64,000 bases of DNA. Origin: Ephydatia muelleri (taxonomy: Eukaryota > Porifera > Demospongiae > Spongillida > Spongillidae). A program made the position numbers and the translations under genes. This document shows positions 9,770 to 20,269 of the stretch, piece by piece. The notes under the pieces were generated by a model. That model had not been told where the DNA came from. It saw only the letters and a program-made list of their open reading frames with translations, and did no database searches. The DNA lies in contig JABACO010000010.1 of the NCBI GenBank assembly GCA_013339895.1, positions 5,639,585 through 5,703,584 of the forward strand, written 5' to 3'. Each line of letters starts with the position of its first letter. Within the stretch, counting starts at the first letter, position 1.

Positions 9770-10690
9770 TGTGAAAAGAATAACACTGACCGCTAGAATA
9801 CAAATACAACGTCAGTCAATAAATAAAAATGATGACATCAGTGTTAATACTAATGTGTTTGATATTTCAGCTAGCAGGCAAGCCATATTTGAATCAGTGT
9901 CCCATGTACATGTATATGCATTATAGGATAATAAATAGGGCAATAAGTTATTAAAAGTGGGTTTTTAATATTTAACGTATTTATGGATTATAGTTTGTAT
10001 ACCAAACTAAATAAAAAGCCTCTGCCTCTATTGAAAAAGAAAAAAGGGCTTGTGTTTTATTTGATTTGTCAATGGGAAGGAGAGTGTATCCTTCTTTATA
10101 TGTTTATGCAGTTCTAAGCAAACTGCAATCCATGAATGTCTTATGTAGCTAACCATACTGTGTTCTGTGAACATTTATGCACATACATGTATCTATATAG
10201 CCTTCCCTCAATATAAGTAGACTACAATTTAGGCACATTTCCTCAATACAAGTGCAAGGTTTTGAAATGGAGCCATTATAACAATTTTTTTATAAATGTG
10301 GAACATGCATGCAACCAATGCTACAGGTCTCCATGACTGCCAATCTTGATCATCCCCTGGTGCATTCACCCAAGTAGACAAAGTTTGAATAGCTCAAATG
10401 TCTAGACAAAAGAGTGCACAAGGCCTTATTGTTACATGCAACGAGCACACAATGAACCAGCTGTAGTGCAAGGCGCTTACCTACATGTACATGCAATGAA
10501 TAAAAGTGTATGCTTATAGCCCAACTGTAGCGTGCACAATTGCACGTGTGTGTAGCAATATCCGTGTCACTGAAAGTCACAAGGATTTTGCTAACGAGTG
10601 AAGAAAAGCACCTAATTGCTAAAAGCCTGTCTTTGTTCACATTAACCACACCTCCAGTATATGTTTGAATTGTTGACACATGTGTGCATC
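9770..10690 (-). other. Non-coding and deleted partner of 37.5-38.6 kb
   Basis: The minus strand of 10,350-10,679 reads MSTIQTYTGGVVNVNKDRLL and continues, homologous to the right-arm frame starting at 37,525. In the right arm about 340 bases separate NKDRL from LAIR; here they are joined. The left copy therefore seems to have lost that block, including most of the minus-strand exon at 37,770-37,990. I would not treat the left frame as a gene. Confidence 0.45.
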
Positions 10691-10697
10691 TGCTTAC

Positions 10698-10770
10698 CAG
10701 GTGTGCAAATATTCACAATAGAGTGCAAGTAGTGACTTGTTGAGTCCATACATTGGGGACTTACTGGTCT
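10698..10770 (-). CDS. Left cassette exon A1
   Basis: A 73-bp exon, phase 1 to 2, reading TSKSPMYGLNKSLLALYCEY then LHT, with acceptor ACACAG and donor GTAAGC. It matches 37,428-37,497 and resembles exon A2. The splice phases chain with H0 upstream and H1 downstream. Confidence 0.6.
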
Positions 10771-11062
10771 CTGTGTGTCAGTGTGTACAACAATGGGGAA
10801 AAATAATGGAATAAATATAGATTCGTAAGCTCATGCACACATACATTGCAATATATTTGAGGGTGAAGGGCTGATGGCAAACCTACATACACAGATACAC
10901 TGCAAATCAGATGTCATACACATTTCCATGTACACATGACTATTCGTTTTCTGCCTTAAAGTCCTGACTAAATAATGCTATTGCATGTTAAGATTATTTG
11001 ATAACCTTCAATTGTGGGCTTGTATGAAAAAACAAAGTACTCACTGTCCACTCATCCGTTAC

Positions 11063-11152
11063 CTGTCTCACTCTCTTCCATCTTGAAATCAGATACTCTC
11101 TCAGGTCCACTAAATGCCTTGGTCGTGATACCCATAGGCAAGACCTCTGCTC
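11063..11152 (-). CDS. Left cassette exon H0
   Basis: A 90-bp exon between CATACAG and GTAACG. In phase 1 it reads AEVLPMGITTKAFSGPERVS then DFKMEESET. It pairs with 37,047-37,124, which lacks 12 bases. A second frame is also open, so the frame call rests on similarity to H2 (LALQPKGIRTEALART) and is not firm. Confidence 0.5.
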
Positions 11153-12640
11153 CTGTATGAGAGTAATAAACATGTCCACTTAATATTTACTCAGAATGAC
11201 AATTGCAAATGTAATACAATACACTCGTGTTTCACTTCTGTATGTACAAATACTATACAGCAGCCAAGCATTAGTGTACATGTACATACATGCACATGCA
11301 AATACAAGTGCCTGTACATGTTAGGGTCCCCAATGATAGCATTAGTTAGTTGCTCTTGACACAAGATAAGTGATAAGGGTTCAGATCTACACACATGACA
11401 TGTACTAAACAGTACTGGCATAACAAATCTACACAAATAGCACATTTATAGCAGATGAAGTCTTTGTATTTTCTATTATTCATATACTGTACATGTAAGA
11501 TTAATTATAATGACAACACAAAAGGAGAAGTCTTGCATGAGCACAGAGATAAGAGGCTGGACTGCAAATTAAGCTACATCATTCCCAAACTTTGAGACAT
11601 TCTTGAGAACACCTCATCTAAGAAGTTAGCTTCTTACCACTTGTATGCTCATTAATGAAGCCTGTTGTTAGTGCTAGATGCTCTAAAATTAAAGGTGGCA
11701 GTACCAGACATCTCTTGCGAAGTGGCAACAAAGTGGCAACAAATCCTCAGTAAAAAACACTAGCGTTACAGGACTGTTGCAAGAAACATTTTAATTGCAA
11801 TGTAAAATCAAATCAGACAAACTACAGTGTATGAACTGCAAAACAATTTGAAGACTAGAACTGCATTTTGAACATGATAGAGGGCTGAGAACCGGAGTGG
11901 CATGGCTAAATATTGAAACTGTCTAAGATTTAGAAGCATCAGGTACTTTCTAATATTACTAAGAATGAAATTTAAATGCATTTCAAGATTTTTTGTCTAT
12001 AGAAGCTTAAAAAACTATTATTTGAAACAATGGTTTCTTAATTGAGACACAAATCGTCTTGATTAGCATAAGGGATTGTTTTGAACCTCACAGCATAAAC
12101 AACACACCCAGGAGGATCAATGGCTACTCAAAGGTTCTGTGCCCTGCCCTGACCAACCCAGGCTCATTTTTTGGAAATGTAATACAGTAAAAAATCTTTT
12201 GTTTGTTTTATGTTGTTTTGTTATACTGTTCAAAGAACCTACAAAGTATTATATATTTAATTTATACATATGTTTTTATCTGAATGGTCCTGTCAGTACA
12301 GTTGCAATCATCCATACTGACAGTAACTGGGGATCATGATTCAGCAGTAGCAATCCTGCAATCATATGATTCCCATTAGCTGCAGTGGATGGAGTAGTAT
12401 GACAGGAATGCCCAGATGATCACACAAAAAACTCAAGTCCTCAGGAAATAAGTCTCTCTTAACCATGTGCTTTTAAATGTATGCCTACTATTCACATTTT
12501 CTATCTGTTCTCATATATATGGCTTTCTTGTGAAGATACACATTTCCGTTGCACCCTTCTTTTTAGCTCAGCGATGCCAATTCGTATTGAGCTCTTACTC
12601 TTACTACAATGTACATGTATACATGTTTTCATGACCAATG
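11153..12640. repeat. Left arm of the large inverted repeat, non-coding part
   Basis: No gene is seen. The stretch 11,200-11,450 pairs with 36,810-37,010, 11,560-12,160 with 35,590-36,660, and 12,440-12,560 with 34,240-34,290 and 34,780-34,930, all reversed. Local order is kept. Pairing is broken by small indels. Confidence 0.65.
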
Positions 12641-13110
12641 TGGTTTATGCAACTCATATTCCATAGCAAGGAACAACTCAAAGGTTAGGTTGTTCATGCA
12701 CACGAGGCCACCTCTTAACCAGGTTGATCCAGTCGACTGATGTACAGAGTTTGTACAACTGTGTGGGGAGCACGTCAGCTGTGATGGCTGGGCCTGTGCC
12801 CAGTGATGTACAGCCAGTTCAGTGTTCCAAATGGAAACAGTGATCAAAGCAGCAGGTACATCAGTGTGATATACAAATGAACAGCCATCTTGCATCGGGT
12901 GAGTGACACCTCAGCAGCAATAATCCAGGATGCCTTTAATGCCTCAGGGCACGGAGTACAATCAACTGCTGAACCTCTCTGGAAAACAAATTGCTTGGAG
13001 AAACACAGGCCTTCACAAGGTGCCGCGAAACAACAGACAGTTTCTGTTGTAGCTAGTCCCTTAAAAGTGTCATAGGTTCTTTCTTGACAGCACAACTGTC
13101 CCACAACTAA
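12641..13110 (-). pseudogene. Decayed Cys-rich coding region, left copy
   Basis: The minus strand reads GQLCCQERTYDTFKGLATTE, then CFAAPCEGLCFSKQFVFQRG and DCTPCPEALKASWII. A further part in another frame reads CSFVYHTDVPAALITVSIWN and GGLVCMNNLTFELFLAME. The right partner is 32,103-32,640, where the tail reads WINLVNRGGLMCMNNLTYEL. That tail faintly resembles the C-terminal part of P-element/THAP-type transposases, but similarity is weak and both copies have frame breaks. Function unknown. Confidence 0.4.
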
Positions 13111-13520
13111 GGGGTATTCGTATTAATGCCGCATTGTCATCCAACAGTTGCAGTGTAACCATCGATTAGTGCAATTCATTTGTAGTAAATGAACGTTACA
13201 AGCAACCTAAAAACTCATACCATGTAGAAGAAACGGGAAATGGGTCAAGACTAGTCCCTTTTTTGCAGACGCAAACGACGTTAACTCCTGACAGCGAACG
13301 TTATAAGGTAGCTCATGACAATTAGATATTCATAATTCAACACGAACTCACCGAGAAACGATCAGAGCACTAGCTACAGTAGTATCGTTTAAAGCCCACT
13401 CCCCCGATACATTTAACGAGGCGTCATTGTAGTTGGGCGTAGTCCGACCTTCGCGCGTTTTAATAATTATATTTGTACCCATCCGATAGCGATTATCACA
13501 CAGATGGGTACAAATCTTGG
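13111..13520. repeat. Well-conserved non-coding block, left copy
   Basis: No frame is convincing, yet the match to 31,785-32,100 (reversed) is among the best non-coding matches in the window. It includes the shared stretch around GTTAACGTCGTTTGC / GCAAACGACGTTAAC and the paired TTTGTACCCATCCGATAG words. It lies between the Cys-rich region and the TA insertion and could be a bidirectional promoter or the end of an older repeat. Confidence 0.4.
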
Positions 13521-13543
13521 TACATGTATCTGAACCTGCGTCA

Positions 13544-13563
13544 GCAGGTTCAATATAGGATTG
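13544..13563. repeat. Short perfect hairpin near the left end of the insertion
   Basis: GAACCTGC, a 4-base loop GTCA, then GCAGGTTC. It lies about 20 bases inside the left border of the 2.5-kb insertion, where subterminal structures of mobile elements are often placed. No role is shown. Confidence 0.4.
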
Positions 13564-13965
13564 ATTGAGGAGTCATGAATGTCATTAAAAATTTTCAGTT
13601 GCGTCGCGAGGGACAACGAAGAAACGGATAGCTTTTCTCTTTGCAGCAATTGAACGACAACACCAAGATCTACGTTTTGATGCTAGTTTCATGTCATAAA
13701 ACTATGCCCTTCTAGACCAACTAAGAACCTGTTTCTCGTGCCCATGCCCAAAAAAATTGTTGGTCGTCGTCTTCTTCTTCTTCTTCTCCGTCAAGTATAA
13801 CTCACGCTAGGAATGGTTTTAAAGAACGGCGATAGTACCAATCGCTTCAGAATTTACCGGCGCGGTGCCCCTTATGGTAATAAAGAAGCTACAACGAAAA
13901 AGTACTATATACGGTATGGGTATATTACTATGTTCTAAATACAGGAGTATGGATAATTTTAGGCA

Positions 13966-13980
13966 GTATAAATACTCCAA
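13966..13980 (+). promoter_or_regulatory. Candidate TATA box of the basic-repeat gene
   Basis: GTATAAATACTCC lies about 80 bases upstream of the ATG at 14,052, at a credible spacing for a short 5' UTR. An alternative upstream ATG at about 14,025 would start in the same frame. Confidence 0.4.
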
Positions 13981-14051
13981 CAGGCACAAAATTTATTTTG
14001 GTGTCAGTTTAGTCGTTACTTATTTTGGCTAGTGAAGTTGTTTTTCTAAAA

Positions 14052-14506
14052 ATGCCTTCGCGTAATCGAAAGAAGAGAACGAAGCAACGAGCGGAATACC
14101 TCCAAAAGCAAGAAGAGAACAAGGCTAAAGCCCGAGAGCGCTACAAGGCCGACCCTGAAAAAAAGAAGGCCTCTGTACGCGAGAGCTACAAGGCCGATCC
14201 TGAAAAAAAGAAGGCCTCTGTACGCGAGAGCTACATCGCAAATATTGAACCTAAGCGTGCTGCTAAAAGGCAGCGATATGGAGAGGACCTCGAGGAGAAC
14301 CGTGCTGCTAAAAGGCAGCGATATGGAGAGGACCTCGAGGAGAACCGTGCTGTTAAAAGGCAGCGATATCAAGAGAGCGTCGAGGAGAACCGTGCTGCTA
14401 AAAGGCGGATATACAGGGGTAATTCAGCTACCATTAAGGCAGCTAGAATGAGTCGGTATTGGAAGGGTCGTAGAACTACCACTACCACTACCACTACCAC
14501 CCAAAG
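14052..14506 (+). CDS. Basic-repeat protein, exon 1
   Basis: It starts MPSRNRKKRTKQRAEYLQ and continues with seven or more near-copies of a 14-15 residue unit: RERYKADPEKKKASV twice, then KRQRYGEDLEENRAA twice and KRQRYQESVEENRA. These units would make a long charged helix rich in Lys/Arg, with nuclear-localisation-like clusters. Neighbouring units are nearly identical at DNA level, so they expanded recently. The exon ends CAAAG|GTATGT in phase 2. I associate such repeats with N-termini of sponge transposon-linked proteins; that is memory, not evidence from here. Confidence 0.6.
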
Positions 14507-15081
14507 GTATGTTATAGCATGCTGTATGTACCATTTAAAATCTAAGGGCTGCTATGCACGTGGCTCATGGCTTCCTGTCATGCACACATTAACACTCTTG
14601 TATGCCTGCATGACATATTATCAGATGTACAGTATGGCTTCCTACACGGGATGTTCCCTGGTAAAGGTCAATGTTTGTACAAAAGGTTATTTGTACATGT
14701 ACATGCATCTGTGTCTGTTACATTGTAAATGTGATGTGCAATAAAGGACTATACACATGTGTGTACTACTGTAATTGCATTTTCAGAAATTTAATTAACA
14801 AGTCTGTCATGCGCATCCAACCCTTGCATGCAGCTGATTATCAGATGTACAGTAAGGCTTCCCACAAGTAAAAGTTCCCCATGTACATGTAAAGGGTACA
14901 AAAGGTAATTTGTGTCTCTCACATTGTTTTAAAGGTCCACTACACATGTGTGTACAGAAAATTGAGTTGTATGAAAATAAAATAATTCACATTATGCGCA
15001 GTTGGTAAAATGTTTTGATACATGATAAGGCATAATGTGTGGTAAAATAAAAGTACTGCAACCCTATCTTCTCCCATATAG
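14507..15081 (+). other. Intron of the basic-repeat gene
   Basis: Bounded by GTATGT and CTTCTCCCATATAG. It holds two diverged copies of a 60-80 base stretch containing TTATCAGATGTACAGTA..GGCTTCC (near 14,619 and 14,839), a short tandem duplication. No coding signal is seen. Confidence 0.5.
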
Positions 15082-15658
15082 TTACTCCCTGTTTGAGCCC
15101 AACTCTCGCACACTAGCAGAGTATGGAGTGAGTCTTGAAAAAGCAATTCTTAGGGATAGTGAGCTTCTGAGTGATGTAAACAATGCTTTCTGCAATAGCC
15201 ATCCATTGCTAGCTCAAAAGGTTGTTACAAGATCTGCCCGTGCAGCAGTAAGTAAGATTAGTGCAGATGCATTACTTGCTAAAGCAATAAGTGTACGAAG
15301 ATCACAGGCAGGGTCTGGACCCTCCGCTACCACCAGCAGAAGCGCGGCCACCTCCTGCAGCAGCGCTGGACCCACCGCCTGCAGCGTTACCCCCGCTGAT
15401 GCTCCCTCCAATGCTGCCCCCAATGCTGCCCCCGCCTTTTTTACTGCCCCCGCCACCCGCATGGCCTTACCCCGGGGGGGGGGAGAAGAAGAAGAGGAAG
15501 AGGCCGAGGAAGAGGAGGCGGCAAAACTATTTATTTTATCAAAAACAACTACACTTATCACTATTTATTTTATTGTTATTGTAACATTAATTTTACATAC
15601 GTATTTATTAAAGTTATATAGTAACTTGTGGTCGGGGCAATGCACAAAGCGTTCGTAA
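15082..15658 (+). CDS. Basic-repeat protein, exon 2
   Basis: In phase with exon 1 it reads SYSLFEPNSRTLAEYGVSLE then KAILRDSELLSDVNNAFCNS and a helical stretch ending AKAISVRRSQAG. The rest is low complexity: Ala/Ser/Pro then an acidic run, GGGEEEEEEAEEEEAA. A second frame from about 15,291 is open through the same DNA and gives a Pro/Leu-rich chain (PPLMLPPMLPPMLPPPF) ending in KKKRKRPRKRRRQ. Both compositions are plausible and a G-run at 15,475-15,483 makes the frame uncertain. Confidence 0.45.
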
Positions 15659-15747
15659 GGTATAGACATTTTGTCCATTGCACATCGTTCCTCATCACAT
15701 TACAGTTATGAAGCTTTGTTGACACGGAGAAAAAAAAACTTATGAAA

Positions 15748-16042
15748 CAAGTAAATAAAAACCTTCTCTAACGAGAAAGTTGGTGGGCATATAGGATTGA
15801 CAATGTTGGTGTAAAAAGCACGGAAACAAGTGTGACAGAAATGTTACTGGAAAATTGAAATAGGCCTATATTTAGCCCATTTTCTCAGGCGTGCGCTGCC
15901 TAAATGTGACTGGGCTAAATATAGGCCTATTTCAATTTTCCAGTAACATTTCTGTCACACTTGTTTCCGTGCTTTTTACACCAACATTGTCAATCCTATA
16001 TGCCCACCAACTTTCTCGTTAGAGAAGGTTTTTATTTACTTG
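15748..16042. mobile_element. Palindromic (foldback) MITE, copy 1
   Basis: Two inverted arms of about 132 bases, from CAAGTAAATAAAAACC to GGTTTTTATTTACTTG, meet around a 30-base loop near 15,895. The arms are almost identical. There is no coding capacity. A second member of the family is at 47,445-47,747. The right end coincides with the right border of the 2.5-kb insertion. No target duplication is clear around the element itself. Confidence 0.8.
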
Positions 16043-16059
16043 TAAGCTTGATACCCGAC

Positions 16060-16246
16060 CTTCAGCCAAAATGCGAAGATCAGGCTATTTCCAACTAGCA
16101 TCATTGCGGACTGTCCGCGTGGAATGTATAGAAATCCATGGCTCACTGATTTGTTTTCAATCACTCTCTCTGGTCCAACCATAGATGTAAATACTTATAG
16201 CTATGGTCAAACCAAGACTGAAGACACAGTTGACACACGCGCGCGT

Positions 16247-16317
<71 letters not shown>

Positions 16318-16690
16318 CACACACACACACAGGCACACACACATACACATACACACACACACAGGCACACACACATACACAGATGTTGACATGGCAAAGT
16401 AAGAGATCGAAGTCTGCGATCGCTGCAATCATTGGATGACAGCTGCATCAACATTGTATCAAAACCAAGAGGTCGCGTTCCCGTACAGTTCCCCCATCTA
16501 TCAACGTTACCTAACACAGACGTACGAATCGAAGTATCCGTCTTACTTGGATTTCACTTTCGCGAGGACGTAGGACGACGAGTCTGGAAGGCAAGCGCTA
16601 ACGTGGCACGTTATATTCTCCCTAGCGCTCCTCCTCTGTGCCCGTTTGTTGTACTCTCAGCATAGGAAAATATATCAATGGCATGAGCCG
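16060..16690. repeat. Left arm block paired with 30.89-31.77 kb
   Basis: It matches the right arm in reverse from the GGTATCAAGCTT words to the GGCATGAGCCGGGG words. It includes TTTCTATACATTC / GAATGTATAGAAA, a CA microsatellite, and a stretch reading TTTCACTTTCGCGAGGACGT. No gene is supported here; the open frames are products of the CA array. Confidence 0.65.
16247..16382. repeat. CA microsatellite, left copy
   Basis: About 34 uninterrupted CA units, then interrupted CA with GGCACACAC and CATACACA variants. The right arm has the complementary TG array at 31,420-31,568 in the same relative place, so a shorter array predates the arm duplication. Confidence 0.9.
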
Positions 16691-17159
16691 GGGTTTTTAT
16701 ATTTATAAAATGGTCATTGGTGCTCATGATGCAGTGATTACTATTGAAAATGGCAGTCAATGCTATACTCTTGTAACACCCCTTGGCCTCATTTAAAATA
16801 ATTGATAAGCATCATGTTAACCTTAATAGCATAATTTGACGGGATAAAACAGCTCAATTTATAATTTCTGCTACGCTAGAGACTTACGAGGCACCTCCCG
16901 CCACCTCAATGATATTGATCCTATGGGACCGACGTAGTCGGTCCTATATAGGCGTGGTAATAGCATTACCATGCCTATAGGTGGTGGGTTAGTGCGGCGT
17001 CGTAGATACGATAGGCCGATTATGTTGGTCCGAGGACAGGCACGGACAGCCCCCAATGGACCAAACACGTTCATGATTTCACATACAAGGTCAGTTACCG
17101 ACTACGCTTGCGTTTAGCCATACTTATTACTACCCAACTTTCAATCCACCCTTATTGTG

Positions 17160-17288
17160 TGTGCGTGCGTGTAACACACAAATATACACACATACACTTA
17201 CACACGCGTATACATACACTCACATGTAGACAATGCGACACGCACATACACACGCATACACTTACATGCGCACGCACATACATACACT

Positions 17289-17332
<44 letters not shown>

Positions 17333-17345
17333 GCACACACACTCC
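17160..17345. repeat. Interrupted CA/TG microsatellite
   Basis: TGTGTGCGTGCGTG followed by CACACA with ATA and CGCA interruptions and a pure CA run at about 17,291-17,328. Flanking open frames are translation artefacts of the array. Confidence 0.85.
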
Positions 17346-17480
17346 CCATAGTTAACATGTATTATTAGTACTATAATAAGTAACATTTTTCCTGTAGTCC
17401 ACTTCCTGTACACACCAGATCCATTCTATGCCAGATCCCATACATACCAGACCTGACTAATCATGTATATCCTGCAGGTC

Positions 17481-17549
17481 TGATAGCTATGGCAATCAGA
17501 GCACTCTCTCCTCTACAGAGGATATCATTGGATATGGCAGCAAGTCATG
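17481..17549 (+). CDS. Candidate orphan exon, Ser/Tyr-rich
   Basis: Between CCTGCAG and GTAAGTG lies an open phase 2-1 stretch reading SDSYGNQSTLSSTEDIIGYG then SKS. Both splice sites look good, and the composition (SYG, YGSKS) resembles a cytoplasmic tail. There is no partner in the window and no neighbouring exon, so chance is possible. Confidence 0.25.
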
Positions 17550-18555
17550 TAAGTGTATACCTTGTGTGTGCCTATGCATGTGTGTATGTGCAGGACTAAA
17601 CACCTTCGTAGTTTATTTAGCTTGCTCACTGTGCTGTGCTATGTATACTATATCAGTTTTCTCCCTAGACTTGTGGGAAGGCAAGGTACTATGTATTAGG
17701 CCAAGCCTGGCAATGGCAGGGCGCACTGGCATACATGTACATACGTTGGGGCATATGATTAGAGTGTGCGAGGGGGAGGGGCCGGGGGGGGATAAAGTTG
17801 TAGGCATGCAGCTTTACATACATGTAGGTAGAGCCATATGCATGTGTGTGTAGTAGAGTTTTTCAGATCTTATACTTGTAGGCTTTTCAAAGAGTGACTG
17901 CATGCCGTGACCTTTTGCTGAGCTGGTTACATGTACACATACATGTACCATCAGTTGCTGTCCAACCACTGGGGTTTTAAGATTAATGCAATTATAAAAT
18001 GTGGTACATACAGCACTGTGGTCATTATGCAGGCTGTATAGTTTGAAACAATCATCGTGAGCTTGTGTACAAAGTACATGTACAGACCTGCGGTTAGTTA
18101 ATCTTCTCCCCTTGTCTTGTAAAACAGGTGTCTTCACTTGACACAATCATTTAATTAATGTGTCTGTTGAGTTCTGCCATCGCGCCCACCTTGGAGTGAG
18201 GGTAGAGTCAGGCAGCAGTCTTACACCTGACCTAAGCCATACCTAGCCAGTGGATGCACTTGTCCTCAATTGCGAGAGGGAAACATGCTGCCTTTGACAT
18301 CACGGGGTGACCTCTCCCTTAATCCCTTAAATCCTAACAGCAGCAAGCCTGTCTGAAGGGGCTGCAGCAGAGTAGGCTGAGACCAGAAAGCATAAAATCA
18401 ATGTCCCTACATGTTAGTGTTTGGAGCTGGGATGGGTGTATACAGCATACCCAAACTATCTTTATATGTACATTTGTACATTTGCAAATGTTATGTATAT
18501 AGAGAGCACCATGCACCAATTAGCCAAGCTTGAAATTGAGGCAGCAACCTCTCCA

Positions 18556-18728
18556 TAACACACACACACACACACACACATACCCACACACACATACACA
18601 CACACATACCCACACACACACACACACATACCCACACACACACACATACACACACACATACCCACACACACACACACACACATACACGCACACACACACA
18701 CACACACATACACACACACACACACATG
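18556..18728. repeat. CA microsatellite with ACCCACACAC variants
   Basis: CA units interrupted at regular intervals by CATACCCA, a higher-order repeat of about 20-26 bases. It lies in the left-arm-only region. No coding value. Confidence 0.9.
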
Positions 18729-19556
18729 CAACACACATACCATGGCCGGATTGAGATTACATGTGGGTATACTTTTTATGCTGGCAATATTTTAAGAGTG
18801 CACTACATGTAAGTGATATGGGGCAGCTATGATGGTTTTAGTGGCAGCCTTCTCAATGTGTGGTTCTGGTGACTTGTCGTGGTGATGATAGCAGGAGAGA
18901 TGATTGAAAAGGTTTGTTCAATTCTGTGTACAAGCAGAAAAGAAATAAATCATAAATAAAAGAAAACACACAAACAAACATAATTATCATCATACTAAGT
19001 GGATATTTACCTCCCCAATGCAGTAAGGATGCACTGATATCAGACATTCATTAAGTACCGCTCATTTCTTGCCTTAACTTTCTCAGCATCTGGCATGTCT
19101 CTAGCATCCCACTTATCCTTACATCCCTGTAGACATGTGGCTGTGCAATCAACTTTGAGGTAAGATTCATTGTAAAGCCTTGAACTGTGAAAATGTGCCT
19201 GTTGCTGCCAAACATAATGTGTAAATTGCAATGAGCAAGCACGCAGCCCTGCTTTTGAATGTTTAATGCATGCATTTATTACAAAGCAGGATGTAAATCC
19301 TTTAGAGGATTTCCATAAAAGCATAAATAGACAGCACCTAATGATTTCTATTGCATTGCTCAGCAAATGGGCACCAAGAAGGTCTAAAAACTAAATTCAC
19401 ATGCAGATATGCACTATTGTGTACCATTACACATTCAACAACAAATCAGAATTGTGTTTGTCTGGCTTTGAGACCAGATGGCCCGCATTAAGCGGCTATC
19501 TGAACCCCGACTACAATTATGGTTGGTGCCATAAACTGCAGAGATAACTAACAAGA

Positions 19557-19720
19557 CCTGCTATGAAATCAAGTTGAACTGCTTAAAATATAATCTAACT
19601 CCTGGATTCATGCTGGTGCATATGGAATGGAGAGCAAAATGTCATCACTCTGGGCACTTTGGTAACAGGTGTGATAGCACATTCTACCAGACCATAATTC
19701 CCCCTTGTTTGCATCATGAC
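19557..19720 (+). pseudogene. Conserved ORF fragment YNLTPGFMLVHMEW, copy 1
   Basis: Reads CYEIKLNC then YNLTPGFMLVHMEWRAKCHH and SGHFGNRCDSTFYQ. Versions of the same peptide occur at 27,240-27,351 (minus, open) and 24,060-24,210 (minus, broken). The Cys/His spacing (H..SGHFGNRC) could be a metal-binding piece of a mobile-element protein. The family is not recognised. Confidence 0.4.
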
Positions 19721-19805
19721 CTATATAGGGGATACAGCATTGGAATCAGGGCGCATATAAGGATGTCTAACTATTTGATGGCCACTTGAAACTGCTTTGG
19801 TTCTA
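19715..19805 (-). pseudogene. Remnant of the LINE-like element C-terminus
   Basis: The minus strand reads PKQFQVAIK and then, past a stop, words equivalent to PIGHDANKGG. The element at 40.3-42.5 kb has PSEFQVAIKWWLG followed by FGHHALSCKNG. This is a decayed fragment; further fragments lie at 23,380, 25,417 and 28,880. Confidence 0.5.
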
Positions 19806-20269
19806 TGTGATATAGATGCCCAGACCTCCGAGGAAACAGCTGACAGCTGTGATGAGGAGGGGTAGTAATTCTGGAATAGATTAACTCACCAAGTCCCATA
19901 GTAGACAAATGAGAAACCTTATTAGCGGAAACAAAATGAGCAGTCCACACATGCAATAATCCTCTCCACTAACCGAGTTCATAATGGGAGTAGGTATGGA
20001 CAATCCCATAAACACATGTAGGAAATAATTTTTTTTTTAATGATCCATAACATACATCTAGAGATACTACACACACCTCTGAAAGAAACTCCCCTTACAC
20101 TGTAAAAGCAAACATACATGTAGATACTGCTGTTAATATGTTAATAGTAAACAGACAGTTTGTGCACCATCTAGGATAAACTGTAACAGTTTACACATTT
20201 AAGTTCAGGGTTGGAGAACCCCTACTATCTAGAACATACCTCTGTTTGCCAAAGAGGAGGGTTGGAATC

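Larger units (their letters stand above)
13521..16044 (+). mobile_element. 2.5-kb insertion at TA, left arm only
   Basis: The left arm reads CTTGGTA, then 2,520 bases, then TAAGCTTG. The right arm at about 31,775 reads the same flanks joined as CTTGGTATAAGCTTG. So this block is present in one arm only, between two TA dinucleotides, the usual target of Tc1/mariner-like and related cut-and-paste elements. The two ends (CATGTATCTG and TTTACTTG) are not inverted copies of each other, and no transposase is recognised. It contains a two-exon gene with a TATA box and ends in a palindromic element. It could instead be DNA deleted from the right arm. Confidence 0.55.
16700..18830. other. Left-arm-only region with CA arrays
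   Basis: Pairing with the right arm stops at about 16,697 and resumes near 18,830. The 2.1 kb between has no visible partner. It holds two CA-rich arrays (17,160-17,345 and 18,556-18,726) and one candidate exon. From 18,146 to 18,345 a GC-richer stretch with CAGGCAGCAG... resembles repeat consensus, but I cannot name it. Confidence 0.45.

Noticed and set aside
14025-14051. Upstream ATG at 14,025 as the start of the basic-repeat protein.
   Set aside because: The ATG at 14,052 begins the basic region directly; the upstream start adds nine mostly hydrophobic residues with no clear role. It remains an alternative.
16157-16517. His/Thr and Cys/Val repeat frames at 16.2, 17.2, 18.5 and 31.4 kb.
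   Set aside because: Translations of CA/TG microsatellites.
16247-18728. CRISPR-like array in the regularly interrupted CA repeats.
   Set aside because: Spacers are themselves CA repeats; there are no unique spacers or cas genes, and the genome is eukaryotic.
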